DNA of 34,170 bases from Bryobacterales bacterium (lineage in GTDB: Bacteria; Acidobacteriota; Terriglobia; Bryobacterales; Bryobacteraceae): assembly GCA_003135055.1 (NCBI GenBank), contig PLDF01000241.1, positions 1,444 through 35,613 on the forward strand. The letters run 5' to 3'. A model generated the notes under the pieces. That model worked only from the letters and a program-made list of their open reading frames with translations. It was not told the origin of the DNA and did no database searches. Of this stretch, positions 7,394-15,441 are shown piece by piece; position 1 is the first letter of the stretch; each line of letters starts with the position of its first letter. Position numbers and translations under genes: made by a program.

Positions 7394-9204
7394 TCCTTCC
7401 GGATCCTGCTCGGTCGCGGTAGGCGCGGCAGGCCAATCACATCGCCTGCGATGATCCAAAAACTGTCGCCGTTCCTAGCCACCCGCTGCGCACTGGTTTG
7501 ATTCCAGCGGAGCCGCCGTTGCTCCAGTGACTTGCTCACTTCTTCCTTTACCTCAGGGGTGTCGGAAAAAATGACCACCAGGTCTCCGCTTCGCATGTCT
7601 CCTTTCTGCGAAGGTCTAAGCGACGTATCCAAACTGGGGAAGTCCTCGTTGACAACCGAATATTCCCAAAGATAGGTGCTCGCCAAGTCCCGGTAGATCA
7701 CCAACGGGATCGGTTTCGCAGTTTTCGCATTGTACCAAAGGCGCGGTAAATGTCCGTTGGCTATGGTGCGAATACGCAGGTACGCGTCCTGCCGCAGGTC
7801 CCACAAGCTTCGTGGACCGTGCCATCCGTACTCTCCCACGGGCATTGTGCAGGCCGCGAGTCCCAGCAAAAACAGACAGCAACGCAAGCGCCAGCCCTTC
7901 CATGGAAGCGGCAGCAGGACAACCACCATTAATAGGATAGCTATGGCTAATGCCAGGTAACTGGCGGCAGCAGCGGTTTTCTGGCCCGCTATGGCCGCCA
8001 AAGTTCTATAGACCCACCCTTTGGGGCCCGGAACGTGGTGGAAGAAGCCGCCGATGTCATACTTCGTCCACGTACGCAGGAAGTAGGCGAGAAACATGAA
8101 GGGCGCAATCAGATAGGCCGCGAGAGGCTTGCCGGCGGTCAGCATGTAGAGCGCTCCGCCAACGATCAGACAGCAGAGCGGCATAAAAAAGACCACGTAG
8201 TCCGAATACTGGAGGTACAACAGGCCCGCGGCTTGCAGTGGCAGGAGCAGCAGCAGCGTCCCGAGCGACGAGAGCAAGGCCACTGTTTGGACGCCTTGGA
8301 AAGCTCCGCGGCGCCGGATGTACATCAGGACCAGAACCGCGCCCGACAATACGCTCAGCAACGGGATAATGCACCATACCGCGATGGGCCCCCAAGCGCT
8401 GAACGCCATATCGTAGGTCGCGCTGATCCGGCTCACACCGAACAACACCATCACCTGCGGCATGAAGAAAAAAAGGCTGCCCGTGACCGTAAAGTTAATG
8501 AGATCGAGGAATCCCAGGCAGCAGACTCCCCCCGCCGCCGCGGAGAGTATAACGCTGGACGCCCTGCTCTTCCACTGCGGCGCACTTTTCGCGGCATACG
8601 CCAGGTACGCAAACAGCCCTGGAAGTAACGCGCCGGACAGGAAGTGGCAGAGCACCATGCTGGTGGCGGCCCAACCGGCTAGAAATGGAAAGCGCCTGCT
8701 GGCATTCTGGCATGTAAGAAGCAGAAAGAGGAGCGTCAAAATGAGATATAAAACGACCCCGCCATCCACATAATACCACGTAACTGAACGCAGAAAATAG
8801 TAATCTGAACCGAGTAACAACGCCGCGATAAGACCAACGTGCCGATTGAACAGGCGCGTGATGAATTCATAGAACGAAAACACCGCTATATAGTAAACCG
8901 ACAGGACGAAGACAAACGTCCCGAGGAGATAGGGGACCAGATGGATCGTTAAATACCCAGGCAGGATCCAGGGCAGGCGGGTGCCGTAGTAAGTATTGGG
9001 GAAGAAGCGGCTGGCATACAAAGGATAGTCCCAGAAGTACCCGTAGTATACCCACGGATCGATGGTGTAGCCATTGGGGTACGCCCAGTTTCTGTCCCCC
9101 AGAAGCACTGCCAGAGCCGACAGCGCAAGCAAGATGTAATGCCCGCGCGTAGTCGACAGAAAGTTGCCGAGCCCTTCCAGCCGCTGCGGCTTAAGGCTGA
9201 GCAT
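7390..9204 (-). CDS. GT-C-like polytopic membrane protein, copy A
   Basis: A 604-residue paralogue of the next gene, sharing almost the whole sequence. Conserved features are TIDPWVYYGYFWDYPLY with outer-loop D49, many hydrophobic helices, and the C-terminal tail beginning LRQDAYLRIRTIANGHLPRL. Differences from copy B cluster around the middle loop (SRISATYDMAFSAWGPIA against NQISATYDQPFSYWAPTA) and helices near residue 150, so the copies may have diverged in substrate use. Start ATG at 9204 lies 14 nt inside the end of asnB, with a GGAG about 10 nt upstream; the longer upstream frame is asnB in another frame. Likely role: sugar transfer on the outer face of the inner membrane, or another lipid-linked glycan step (inferred). 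Confidence 0.8.
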   Translation of the reverse strand: MLSLKPQRLEGLGNFLSTTRGHYILLALSALAVLLGDRNWAYPNGYTIDPWVYYGYFWDYPLYASRFFPNTYYGTRLPWILPGYLTIHLVPYLLGTFVFVLSVYYIAVFSFYEFITRLFNRHVGLIAALLLGSDYYFLRSVTWYYVDGGVVLYLILTLLFLLLTCQNASRRFPFLAGWAATSMVLCHFLSGALLPGLFAYLAYAAKSAPQWKSRASSVILSAAAGGVCCLGFLDLINFTVTGSLFFFMPQVMVLFGVSRISATYDMAFSAWGPIAVWCIIPLLSVLSGAVLVLMYIRRRGAFQGVQTVALLSSLGTLLLLLPLQAAGLLYLQYSDYVVFFMPLCCLIVGGALYMLTAGKPLAAYLIAPFMFLAYFLRTWTKYDIGGFFHHVPGPKGWVYRTLAAIAGQKTAAAASYLALAIAILLMVVVLLPLPWKGWRLRCCLFLLGLAACTMPVGEYGWHGPRSLWDLRQDAYLRIRTIANGHLPRLWYNAKTAKPIPLVIYRDLASTYLWEYSVVNEDFPSLDTSLRPSQKGDMRSGDLVVIFSDTPEVKEEVSKSLEQRRLRWNQTSAQRVARNGDSFWIIAGDVIGLPRLPRPSRIRKE

Positions 9205-11134
9205 CTTCGGTTGTCTCCTGCCAGCGGCCCGATGCGGAGTGAACGGCGGTTTCCGGGCACGCCGGTTGAGACGGGCCGCTGCTGGAAGCGCCCGCAAGAC
9301 CATAATGCAGGGTCAGTCCGCACCAAAGCGCGAGCCGGTTGTCCTGCCGCCGCGTCCGATGCCGTTCCCAGAGCTGGCGCATCGCCCCGGGGTCTAGGCC
9401 AGGCGTCGTGTCCATGTCGGCCGGAACGGGCAATTCGCGTAGCCATCGGGCTAGCGGAATGCCGAATCCCTTCTTGCGCCGGTGGAGCGTCTCGGCAGGC
9501 AGGGCCGACTGGAAGGCCCGTTTCAGCAGGTACTTCCGTTGGCCTTTGTGCATCTTCATCCATCGTGGCAGGCGGCGCGCAAATTCCACAACGTCGTTGT
9601 CGAGAAACGGCGTCCGCAGTTCCAGCGCGAACTGCATGCTGGCGCGATCGGTCTTCACAAGGATGTCGTCCTGAAGGTAAAACCTTGTGAAATAGACCAG
9701 GGACCGGTCGAGCAGATCCTTCGATTCGCACTGCTCCCAAGCCGTCAATACTTCGCTGTACAGGTCCTCGGTTTTGATCTCTGTTCCGAAAAGTTCCGCG
9801 ATCTCGTCCGGGGCCAGGGCGCCCATCCAGATCGGGTTCCAAAGGGCTGGCGGATAAGCCACGCCGCGAAGCCATCGCCGCAGCTTAAAATCCAAACTCA
9901 TGTTGCGGTCGGAAAGGGGCAGACATCCCGCCAGGCGTTGCAGTGCCGGGTGCAGCTTCCTCGGCGTCAGCGCTTGATAGAGATAAGAGGGCGCCAGGGC
10001 CTTGAAGGGGTCGTAACCCGCGAATAACTCGTCTCCGCCATCGCCGCTCAAGGCCACCTTGACGTGCTTGCGGGCGAAGGCGCTCACCAGATAAGTCGGC
10101 AGAAGCGAAGGGTCGCCGATCGGCTCTCCAATCTTCCGTAAGATAGCCGGCAAAGAGAGCCGGGCCTTTTCCAGATCGCATAACTCGGTGCGATGATTCG
10201 CTCCGATAAAGTCGGCCATGGTTTGAGCGTATCCGGATTCGTCGAAAGACGGCTCGTTGAAGCCTATGCAAAACGTCCGGAGACTGGCCGCGTCCGCGTA
10301 ATTGGCCGCGCACGCCAATATTGCGCTCGAGTCTACGCCGCCGCTGAGCAGGATGCCGAGAGGCACGTCGCTCTCCAAGCGGCGCTTGACCGCCTGGGAA
10401 ACCAGGAACCTCAGCTCCTCGGCGAGTTCGTCCTCGTTCCCTGCCTGCGGCTCGGCCGGAATATCGAACCTCCAGTACTCCCGAATCCGGACGGCGCCGG
10501 AGCGGACGTCCATAGTGAGGCAGTGCCCGCCGGGAAGCTTGCGAATGGCCCGGTAGGGCGTATGCGGAGAGGGAAAGTAGCAATGCGCGTAGTACTTCCG
10601 GAGAGCGGCGGAGTCAACCTCGCGCGGCGTCGCGGGGTGCGCCAGCACGGCGCTTAGCTCCGAACCGAAAGCGAAGAAACCGGGAATGGAAACGTAAAAG
10701 AGCGGCTTCTCGCCGAACCGGTCGCGCGCCAGAAAGAGCCTGCCTGTGGCGAGGTCGTAGATCGCAAAAGCGAACATGCCGTTCAGGCGGCCGGGCAGAT
10801 CTTCGCCCCACTCCTCGTACCCGTGAACCAGCACTTCCGTGTCGGAGTGATCCGAGGCGAACCGGTGCCCAAGACTTGTGAGTTCTCCCCTGAGCTCCCG
10901 GTGATTGTAGATCTCGCCGTTGAAGACCACGCAGACGGATTCGGTCTCGTTCCACATGGGCTGCGCGCCGCATTCCAGGTCTAGAATCGCGAGGCGGAGA
11001 TGACCCAGGTAGACGCGGCGCAGGGAATCGGCGAACGATCCGCGTCCATCCGGTCCCCGATGTTCGATGGCGTCGCACATCGCAGCCAGCGTTGCCTGGT
11101 CGCCTTTTCCCACAAACCCGGCGATGCCGCACAC
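9191..11134 (-). CDS. asnB: Asparagine synthase (glutamine-hydrolysing) / AsnB-like amidotransferase
   Basis: A 647-residue two-domain protein. The N-terminal class II glutaminase begins MCGIAGFVG with the catalytic Cys2 exposed after Met removal, and contains HRGPDGRG and FNGEIYNHRELR. The C-terminal synthetase domain has the PP-loop SGGVDSSA at residues 264-271 and ALSGDGGDELFAGYD. It hydrolyses glutamine and uses ATP to amidate a carboxylate: aspartate in the classic enzyme, but often an unknown acidic sugar or lipid-linked substrate in polysaccharide clusters. With a uronic acid epimerase in the same operon, uronamide formation is a reasonable guess. Start is GTG, overlapping the previous TAG by one base, with GAGGAGAG 7 nt upstream. 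Confidence 0.92.
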   Translation of the reverse strand: MCGIAGFVGKGDQATLAAMCDAIEHRGPDGRGSFADSLRRVYLGHLRLAILDLECGAQPMWNETESVCVVFNGEIYNHRELRGELTSLGHRFASDHSDTEVLVHGYEEWGEDLPGRLNGMFAFAIYDLATGRLFLARDRFGEKPLFYVSIPGFFAFGSELSAVLAHPATPREVDSAALRKYYAHCYFPSPHTPYRAIRKLPGGHCLTMDVRSGAVRIREYWRFDIPAEPQAGNEDELAEELRFLVSQAVKRRLESDVPLGILLSGGVDSSAILACAANYADAASLRTFCIGFNEPSFDESGYAQTMADFIGANHRTELCDLEKARLSLPAILRKIGEPIGDPSLLPTYLVSAFARKHVKVALSGDGGDELFAGYDPFKALAPSYLYQALTPRKLHPALQRLAGCLPLSDRNMSLDFKLRRWLRGVAYPPALWNPIWMGALAPDEIAELFGTEIKTEDLYSEVLTAWEQCESKDLLDRSLVYFTRFYLQDDILVKTDRASMQFALELRTPFLDNDVVEFARRLPRWMKMHKGQRKYLLKRAFQSALPAETLHRRKKGFGIPLARWLRELPVPADMDTTPGLDPGAMRQLWERHRTRRQDNRLALWCGLTLHYGLAGASSSGPSQPACPETAVHSASGRWQETTEDAQP

Positions 11135-12084
11135 TACGGTCTCTCCTCTAAGTTGAACGTGCTCCGGATCGTGTAGGTAGGTTTACGCTGCGCTTCATAA
11201 TAGACGCGGATGAGAATCTCCGCCATCAGGCCCAGCAGGATACAGAGTGTCGCTGTGATGAAAGCGATGGCAGTCAAGAGCAATAACGGAGTGGAAATGA
11301 GCGAGATGTGCTCGAAGATTCTCAGATATATCGCGACAAAGAATGTCAAGAGCGACAGCCCCAGCAGCAGCATCCCGGCCATGCCGAAAACATAGATAGG
11401 CTTGGTATTGTAATCCTCCAGGAACTTCACCACCACAAGATCCAGGATAACCTTGATAATGCGGTTGATGCCGTACTTCGAGTGCCCATGCTTCCGTGCG
11501 TGATGCCGCACCGGCATCTCCGTGATCTTGCCGCCGAACCAACTGGCGTAGATCGGAATGAAGCGGTGCATCTCGCCGTAAAGCCGGACCTCCTTGACGA
11601 TCTCGCTTCTATAAGCCTTCAGGGTGCAGCCGTAGTCGTGCAGGGCGACGCCCGTAGTTTTGGAGATCAGCCAATTGGCTACCTTGCTCGGCAACTTGCG
11701 CATTAGCTCGGCATCCTTGCGATCCTTGCGCCAGCCTGAGACCACCGAGTAACCTTCCCGGAGCTTTTGAACCAGCATGGGGATGTCCGCGGGGTCGTTC
11801 TGAAAATCGGCGTCCATGGGAACCACGATGTCGCCCCGCGCGTGGTCGAACCCGGCCATGATGGCCGCCGTCTGTCCGTGATTGCGCCTGAAGTTGATCG
11901 CCTTGATGCGGATATCGTTTTTCGCCATCGCGGCAAGCACCGATTCGGAATTGTCGTCGCTCCCGTCGTTCACCCAGATCATTTCAAAAGGCTCATCCAT
12001 GCCCTCCATGACCCTCACCGTCGCCTGGCAGAGGGCCTCAATGTTGTCCTGCTCGTTATACAAGGGAACCACTACCGAAATCAT
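11134..12084 (-). CDS. GT2 glycosyltransferase, polyprenyl-phosphate sugar synthase type
   Basis: A 316-residue family 2 glycosyltransferase of the dolichyl/undecaprenyl-phosphate mannose or glucose synthase (GtrB/DPM1) type. It starts MISVVVPLYNEQDN and has VNDGSDDNSE and the metal-binding PMDADFQNDP at residues 89-98. GCTLKAYRSEI and HARKHGHSKYG are further family motifs. Two C-terminal membrane helices end near EILIRVYYEA. It would load a sugar onto polyprenyl phosphate, the donor type used by GT-C enzymes, two of which lie downstream. The frame is open to 12189, but ATG at 12084 matches the family start, with GAGAG just upstream. Confidence 0.9.
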   Translation of the reverse strand: MISVVVPLYNEQDNIEALCQATVRVMEGMDEPFEMIWVNDGSDDNSESVLAAMAKNDIRIKAINFRRNHGQTAAIMAGFDHARGDIVVPMDADFQNDPADIPMLVQKLREGYSVVSGWRKDRKDAELMRKLPSKVANWLISKTTGVALHDYGCTLKAYRSEIVKEVRLYGEMHRFIPIYASWFGGKITEMPVRHHARKHGHSKYGINRIIKVILDLVVVKFLEDYNTKPIYVFGMAGMLLLGLSLLTFFVAIYLRIFEHISLISTPLLLLTAIAFITATLCILLGLMAEILIRVYYEAQRKPTYTIRSTFNLEERP

Positions 12085-12131
12085 GCAGCTCTCAGAAGCC
12101 CTTTCGCCGGGGAAGCGGCCCCAGGCCGCGT

Positions 12132-12950
12132 TCAGCTTTTCGTCGCCGGTTTGATGCCTGAAACAGCCCAAGACATTTCGTTTACCCAAATCGCCTGAAT
12201 GTTTTCGAGGCCTGCTTGCCGCAGCAAAGCGGTTGCCTCGTCGCGCCGGTAGTACCGCGCGATTTTCGGAATCATATGGTCGAATACGATGGCGCGCAGA
12301 TGCGGAAACGTGAAACGCCGCGCCATGCGGAAGAATTCAATGGGAGTAAACCCCGCCTTGAGCATCAGCCACAGGCCGCTGGTGATTGGCAGCGACATCG
12401 CGTGTACCAGGCCGAGAGGCATCCTGCTGAACAGGGCCTTCCGCAGAGGGTCGGCTGCGCGCACAATCCATTCATTGTTTTCGTAGCCGTACAACCAGAG
12501 AAGAACCGTGCCTCCGGGTTTCGCCGCAGCCACCATCCTCCCCACTGCCAGTTCCGGGAACTCGAGATGATGCACCACGCCGATGCTGTATACGATGTCG
12601 AAGCGGCCGTTCTCGTCCATGTCGTAGACGCTCTGAAACCGCACCTCGAGGTTGTCGAAACGGGAGAGATTTTTGCGCGCGGAAGTCAGCGTCCGTTCGT
12701 CTACGTCGATGGCCAGCCCGCCACCGGCGCCATACAACATGGGCCAATAGCTGTTTCGGCCGATGCCGCAGCCGGCGTCGAGAAAGGTCGCGCCCTTCCA
12801 ATCCTCCCGGTTCAATGGGACCGTCCAGCGCGCGAACTGCTCTTCGTGCTCCGGAAGGATGTCGCAATAATTCTGCCAGGAGTATCCGAACCGCTCCGGG
12901 GAGCCTGTCGCTATAGGAACCGTGACCCCTGGATCGTGTTTGGTCGCCAT
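12132..12950 (-). CDS. Class I SAM-dependent methyltransferase
   Basis: A 272-residue methyltransferase with motif I FLDAGCGIGRNSYWPM near residues 56-71, LAIDVDERTL after strand 2, FDIVYSIGVVHHLEFPELA, and AAAKPGGTVLLWLYGYENNE. The N-terminus PERFGYSWQNYCDILPEHEE is like methyltransferases of O-antigen and exopolysaccharide clusters. ATG at 12950 is chosen because the upstream extension is the next gene read out of frame. It is 11 bp downstream of the membrane-anchored protein and 47 bp upstream of GT2. Substrate unknown. Confidence 0.87.
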   Translation of the reverse strand: MATKHDPGVTVPIATGSPERFGYSWQNYCDILPEHEEQFARWTVPLNREDWKGATFLDAGCGIGRNSYWPMLYGAGGGLAIDVDERTLTSARKNLSRFDNLEVRFQSVYDMDENGRFDIVYSIGVVHHLEFPELAVGRMVAAAKPGGTVLLWLYGYENNEWIVRAADPLRKALFSRMPLGLVHAMSLPITSGLWLMLKAGFTPIEFFRMARRFTFPHLRAIVFDHMIPKIARYYRRDEATALLRQAGLENIQAIWVNEMSWAVSGIKPATKS

Positions 12951-12961
12951 GTAAGGGTACT

Positions 12962-13675
12962 CTAAGCGTTCGGAGCAAGCGCCTTGGGCGAGCGCCGGCG
13001 CGTGACCCAGATTAGCGCGCAAACCAAAAATAAGCAAAAAGAAGCCACGACCACGCCAATCATCATTAGCCCAGCCAGGGGCAGCGGCGGGTCCTCGGAC
13101 CAGATTGTGATTTTCGACGGAACCCGCGCGACGTTCTCGTCGGCGGAAGTGATCACCAGTCTTATCTGCCGGGCCATCCTGGGAACCAGGACGTCCGTCG
13201 ACCACGTTCCAGACACGGCTTTGGCGGGGTCCGGAGTGAAACCTACCACGTTGAGGTATCCATCCCGCTGCACCGTAACCAACAGGCTGTCGGCTTCGGC
13301 GTCTTTTGCGGACACGCCGAGCTCCACCAAGACGTGCCTCCTCTGCCAGAAGGCGAACGGCAAGGTGACCCACGGCGTCGCCAGGTGGTCCTTGGAGTCC
13401 GTGGGATCGAATAGAATGCCTCTGCTGGTCACCTGCAGGGCGTCGTCGTGATTTCCCGGCCCGTAGAAGTTTTTCTCGAGGGCGTGCACCAGTCCGGTCC
13501 CGTGCCTTTCGAACAAGAGCACGGGGTTCTGAAGATTCGGCGGCGCGGCAGTCCTGGCGTCGGCGCCAGGCGCAGCGGCCATCGCGGGAGCTAGCACGGC
13601 CACAAGCGCTAACACACTCAGGGATCGAGTCCCGGCGAGAAGGAATTGTACCAGCATGTCGTCAAGCTTCAACAT
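12962..13675 (-). CDS. Signal-peptide, C-terminally membrane-anchored protein of unknown function
   Basis: A 237-residue protein I do not recognise. It begins with a signal peptide (LLAGTRSLSVLALVAVLAPA, cleavage likely after AMAAA). A beta-rich periplasmic domain with an Arg/Trp/Thr-rich middle (RGILFDPTD, WVTLPFAFWQRRHVLVELGV) follows, then a C-terminal helix GLMMIGVVVASFCLFLVCAL and a basic cytoplasmic tail. Topology therefore suggests an outward-facing anchored domain. Start ATG at 13675 overlaps the epimerase stop by 7 nt; an ATG at 13657 is the alternative. Its place inside the glycan operon suggests a role in assembly or export, not proven by sequence. Confidence 0.75.
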   Translation of the reverse strand: MLKLDDMLVQFLLAGTRSLSVLALVAVLAPAMAAAPGADARTAAPPNLQNPVLLFERHGTGLVHALEKNFYGPGNHDDALQVTSRGILFDPTDSKDHLATPWVTLPFAFWQRRHVLVELGVSAKDAEADSLLVTVQRDGYLNVVGFTPDPAKAVSGTWSTDVLVPRMARQIRLVITSADENVARVPSKITIWSEDPPLPLAGLMMIGVVVASFCLFLVCALIWVTRRRSPKALAPNA

Positions 13676-14685
13676 TGCCTCGTAAGGTAATGGGAATTGT
13701 ACCACGCAACGAATTTCGGCAGCCCTATTTCCAGTGTCGTGGCCGGTGAATAACCAACGTCGCGAATCAGGTCGGCGATGTCCGCGAAAGTGATTGGAAC
13801 GTCCCCCGCTTGCATAGGCATCAGGTTGAGCTTGGCTTCTTTCCCCAAGCACCGTTCGAGCACCTTGATGAAATGGAGAAGGCTGACCGGTTGGTTGTTC
13901 CCGATGTTGTATATCTTGTACGGCGCCACCGGCGACCCCGACAGCCGCCCGGCGCCGGGAGCTTCCGGAGACACCCGCGGCACAAGGGGCAGAACACGCA
14001 CGATCCCTTCCACCACATCGTCGATGTAGGTAAAGTCCCGCTTCATCTCCCCGTAGTTATAAACGTCGATGGGGCGGTCTTCCAGAATGGCGCGGGTAAA
14101 CAGAAATGGAGCCATATCCGGACGGCCCCACGGTCCATACACGGTAAAAAACCGCAGCCCGGTGGAAGGAATGCCGTACAGGTGGCTATAAGCGTGGGCC
14201 ATCAGCTCATTGGCTTTTTTCGTCGCGGCATAAAGGCTCACCGGATGGTCCACGCTATCTTCGACCGAAAACGGAATCTTCGCATTGGCCCCATATACCG
14301 AGCTCGAAGAGGCGTAAACAAGATGGTTGACCCCGCACAGGCGGCAGCCTTGCAGCACGTTCAGGAAGCCCATGAGGTTGCTTTCCGCGTAGGCATGAGG
14401 ATTCCGGATCGAATAGCGAACACCAGCCTGGGCCGCAAGGTGCACCACGCGTTCCGGACGAAACTTTTCAAAGACAAGTTCCGTGCCGCGCCGGCTGGAA
14501 ATGTCCGCGTGCTGGAAATGGAACCCTTCGGTCGACTGGAGGATACTGAGCCGCGCTTCCTTCAACGCGACGTCGTAGTATGGATTGAGGTTGTCGATCC
14601 CCACGACTTCCGAACCTTCCAGCAGGATTCGTCTTGCCGTGTGGAAGCCGATGAACCCGGCGACACCCGTTACCAGTATTCGCAT
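13669..14685 (-). CDS. NAD-dependent epimerase, UDP-glucuronate 4-epimerase type
   Basis: A 338-residue short-chain dehydrogenase/epimerase. NAD-binding GVAGFIGFHTA is at residues 7-17. The catalytic residues are SSSSVYG plus Y152 and K156 in LYAATKK. The block FFTVYGPWGRPDMAPFLFTR, along with NPYYDVALKEARL and MKRDFTYIDDVVEG, is characteristic of UDP-glucuronate 4-epimerases (CapI/GAE), which interconvert UDP-glucuronate and UDP-galacturonate. It is first in the minus-strand glycan operon and supplies a uronic acid donor. The ORF is open to 14814, but the Rossmann start MRILVTG fixes ATG at 14685. Confidence 0.9.
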   Translation of the reverse strand: MRILVTGVAGFIGFHTARRILLEGSEVVGIDNLNPYYDVALKEARLSILQSTEGFHFQHADISSRRGTELVFEKFRPERVVHLAAQAGVRYSIRNPHAYAESNLMGFLNVLQGCRLCGVNHLVYASSSSVYGANAKIPFSVEDSVDHPVSLYAATKKANELMAHAYSHLYGIPSTGLRFFTVYGPWGRPDMAPFLFTRAILEDRPIDVYNYGEMKRDFTYIDDVVEGIVRVLPLVPRVSPEAPGAGRLSGSPVAPYKIYNIGNNQPVSLLHFIKVLERCLGKEAKLNLMPMQAGDVPITFADIADLIRDVGYSPATTLEIGLPKFVAWYNSHYLTRQC

Positions 14686-15372
14686 TCCGAATCGTCCGCC
14701 AATTAACACCTCGCATCTAGAACTGAAACGCAAGTATACAATTCGCCAAGGCTCGGCACAATCGCCACTCAGATCCTGGTCCTGTGACTCCCCAATCAAG
14801 TAAGTAAAGCACAACTCTTATCGGCGTTTATCGGCGGCCAATGCCTCTTTTCGATTTTGGTCTCTGCCTCCTCGTCGGATGATGCCCGCATCGTAAAACA
14901 GAGCATCACGGATATGTCTTATCGAACCGCTATGCTAGGTTCACCTAGCACGCAAGGTGGTGCACTGCCTGCTCCCGGAACCGGACTTGGGCTCGCGGCG
15001 AGGCTGGCTCCGAGTGCCCTCTAATACTTGCGCAATCGCCATCTGCATGGGTAAACTTGGGTAAACTCGGTGAACAACGGGGATGCCACTCTCTGAAGCG
15101 GAATAACCTCCTCCAATCGTGGTGTTGTTTTAAAGCTGTCCGCCAGGCGCCGGCTACTGTCGCCATGAATGTTCCGCAAGTTCGCGAGCAGGGCGGCGGC
15201 CGTTCGAAATCCGGCTGTTGAAGCGGCCGGCATCGGGCTGCTTGCGCCGGAGCTGGCGTCGGAATCGGCGCATAAAGGGCGTGCGCATGTGGCAAGACGT
15301 TGCGGACCACGCCTGGCGACGGCCTTGGCGCGGCAAGGCGGCTGTGGGAAATCGGGGAAATCGGTGAGACTG
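14686..15372. other. Long divergent intergenic region
   Basis: About 690 bp between the epimerase operon and the fkbM-type gene. The open minus-strand frames here are compositionally random and match nothing I know. The region must hold the promoter of the minus-strand glycan operon, but no clear -35/-10 pair was found by eye. A small perfect hairpin lies at 14933-14950 (TGCTAGG-4-CCTAGCA). A short repeated phrase GGGAAATCGGGGAAATCGG is at about 15347-15365. Confidence 0.5.
14933..14950. promoter_or_regulatory. Perfect 7-bp inverted repeat
   Basis: TGCTAGG and CCTAGCA separated by TTCA, about 250 bp upstream of the epimerase start. It could be an operator half-site pair or a small hairpin. 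There is no T run, so it is not a typical terminator. Confidence 0.35.
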
Positions 15373-15402
15373 TTGACGCGCGGTTAGCGGGAAAACTAAA
15401 AT
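15373..15402 (+). promoter_or_regulatory. Sigma-70-like promoter for the FkbM gene
   Basis: TTGACG, an 18-bp spacer, then TAAAAT: five of six consensus bases in each box. The -10 box ends 39 bp before the GTG start at 15442, and a GAGGGAGA ribosome binding site lies between. Confidence 0.55.
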
Positions 15403-15441
15403 ATCGCTTCCGATCGCTTCGTGACTTGAGGGAGATATGTC

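Larger units (their letters stand above)
5546..9204 (-). repeat. Tandem gene duplication of about 1.85 kb
   Basis: The bases of 5546-7330 and 7390-9185 align almost end to end with scattered substitutions, and the order is direct. The junction at about 7330-7400 holds a piece of methyltransferase 5' leader between the end of copy A and the body of copy B. The duplicated unit was therefore methyltransferase leader plus membrane protein. High identity suggests a recent event or gene conversion. Confidence 0.85.

Noticed and set aside
8949..9875. 308-codon minus-strand frame across asnB and membrane protein A
   Set aside because: It overlaps two well-supported genes in another frame and has low-complexity composition.
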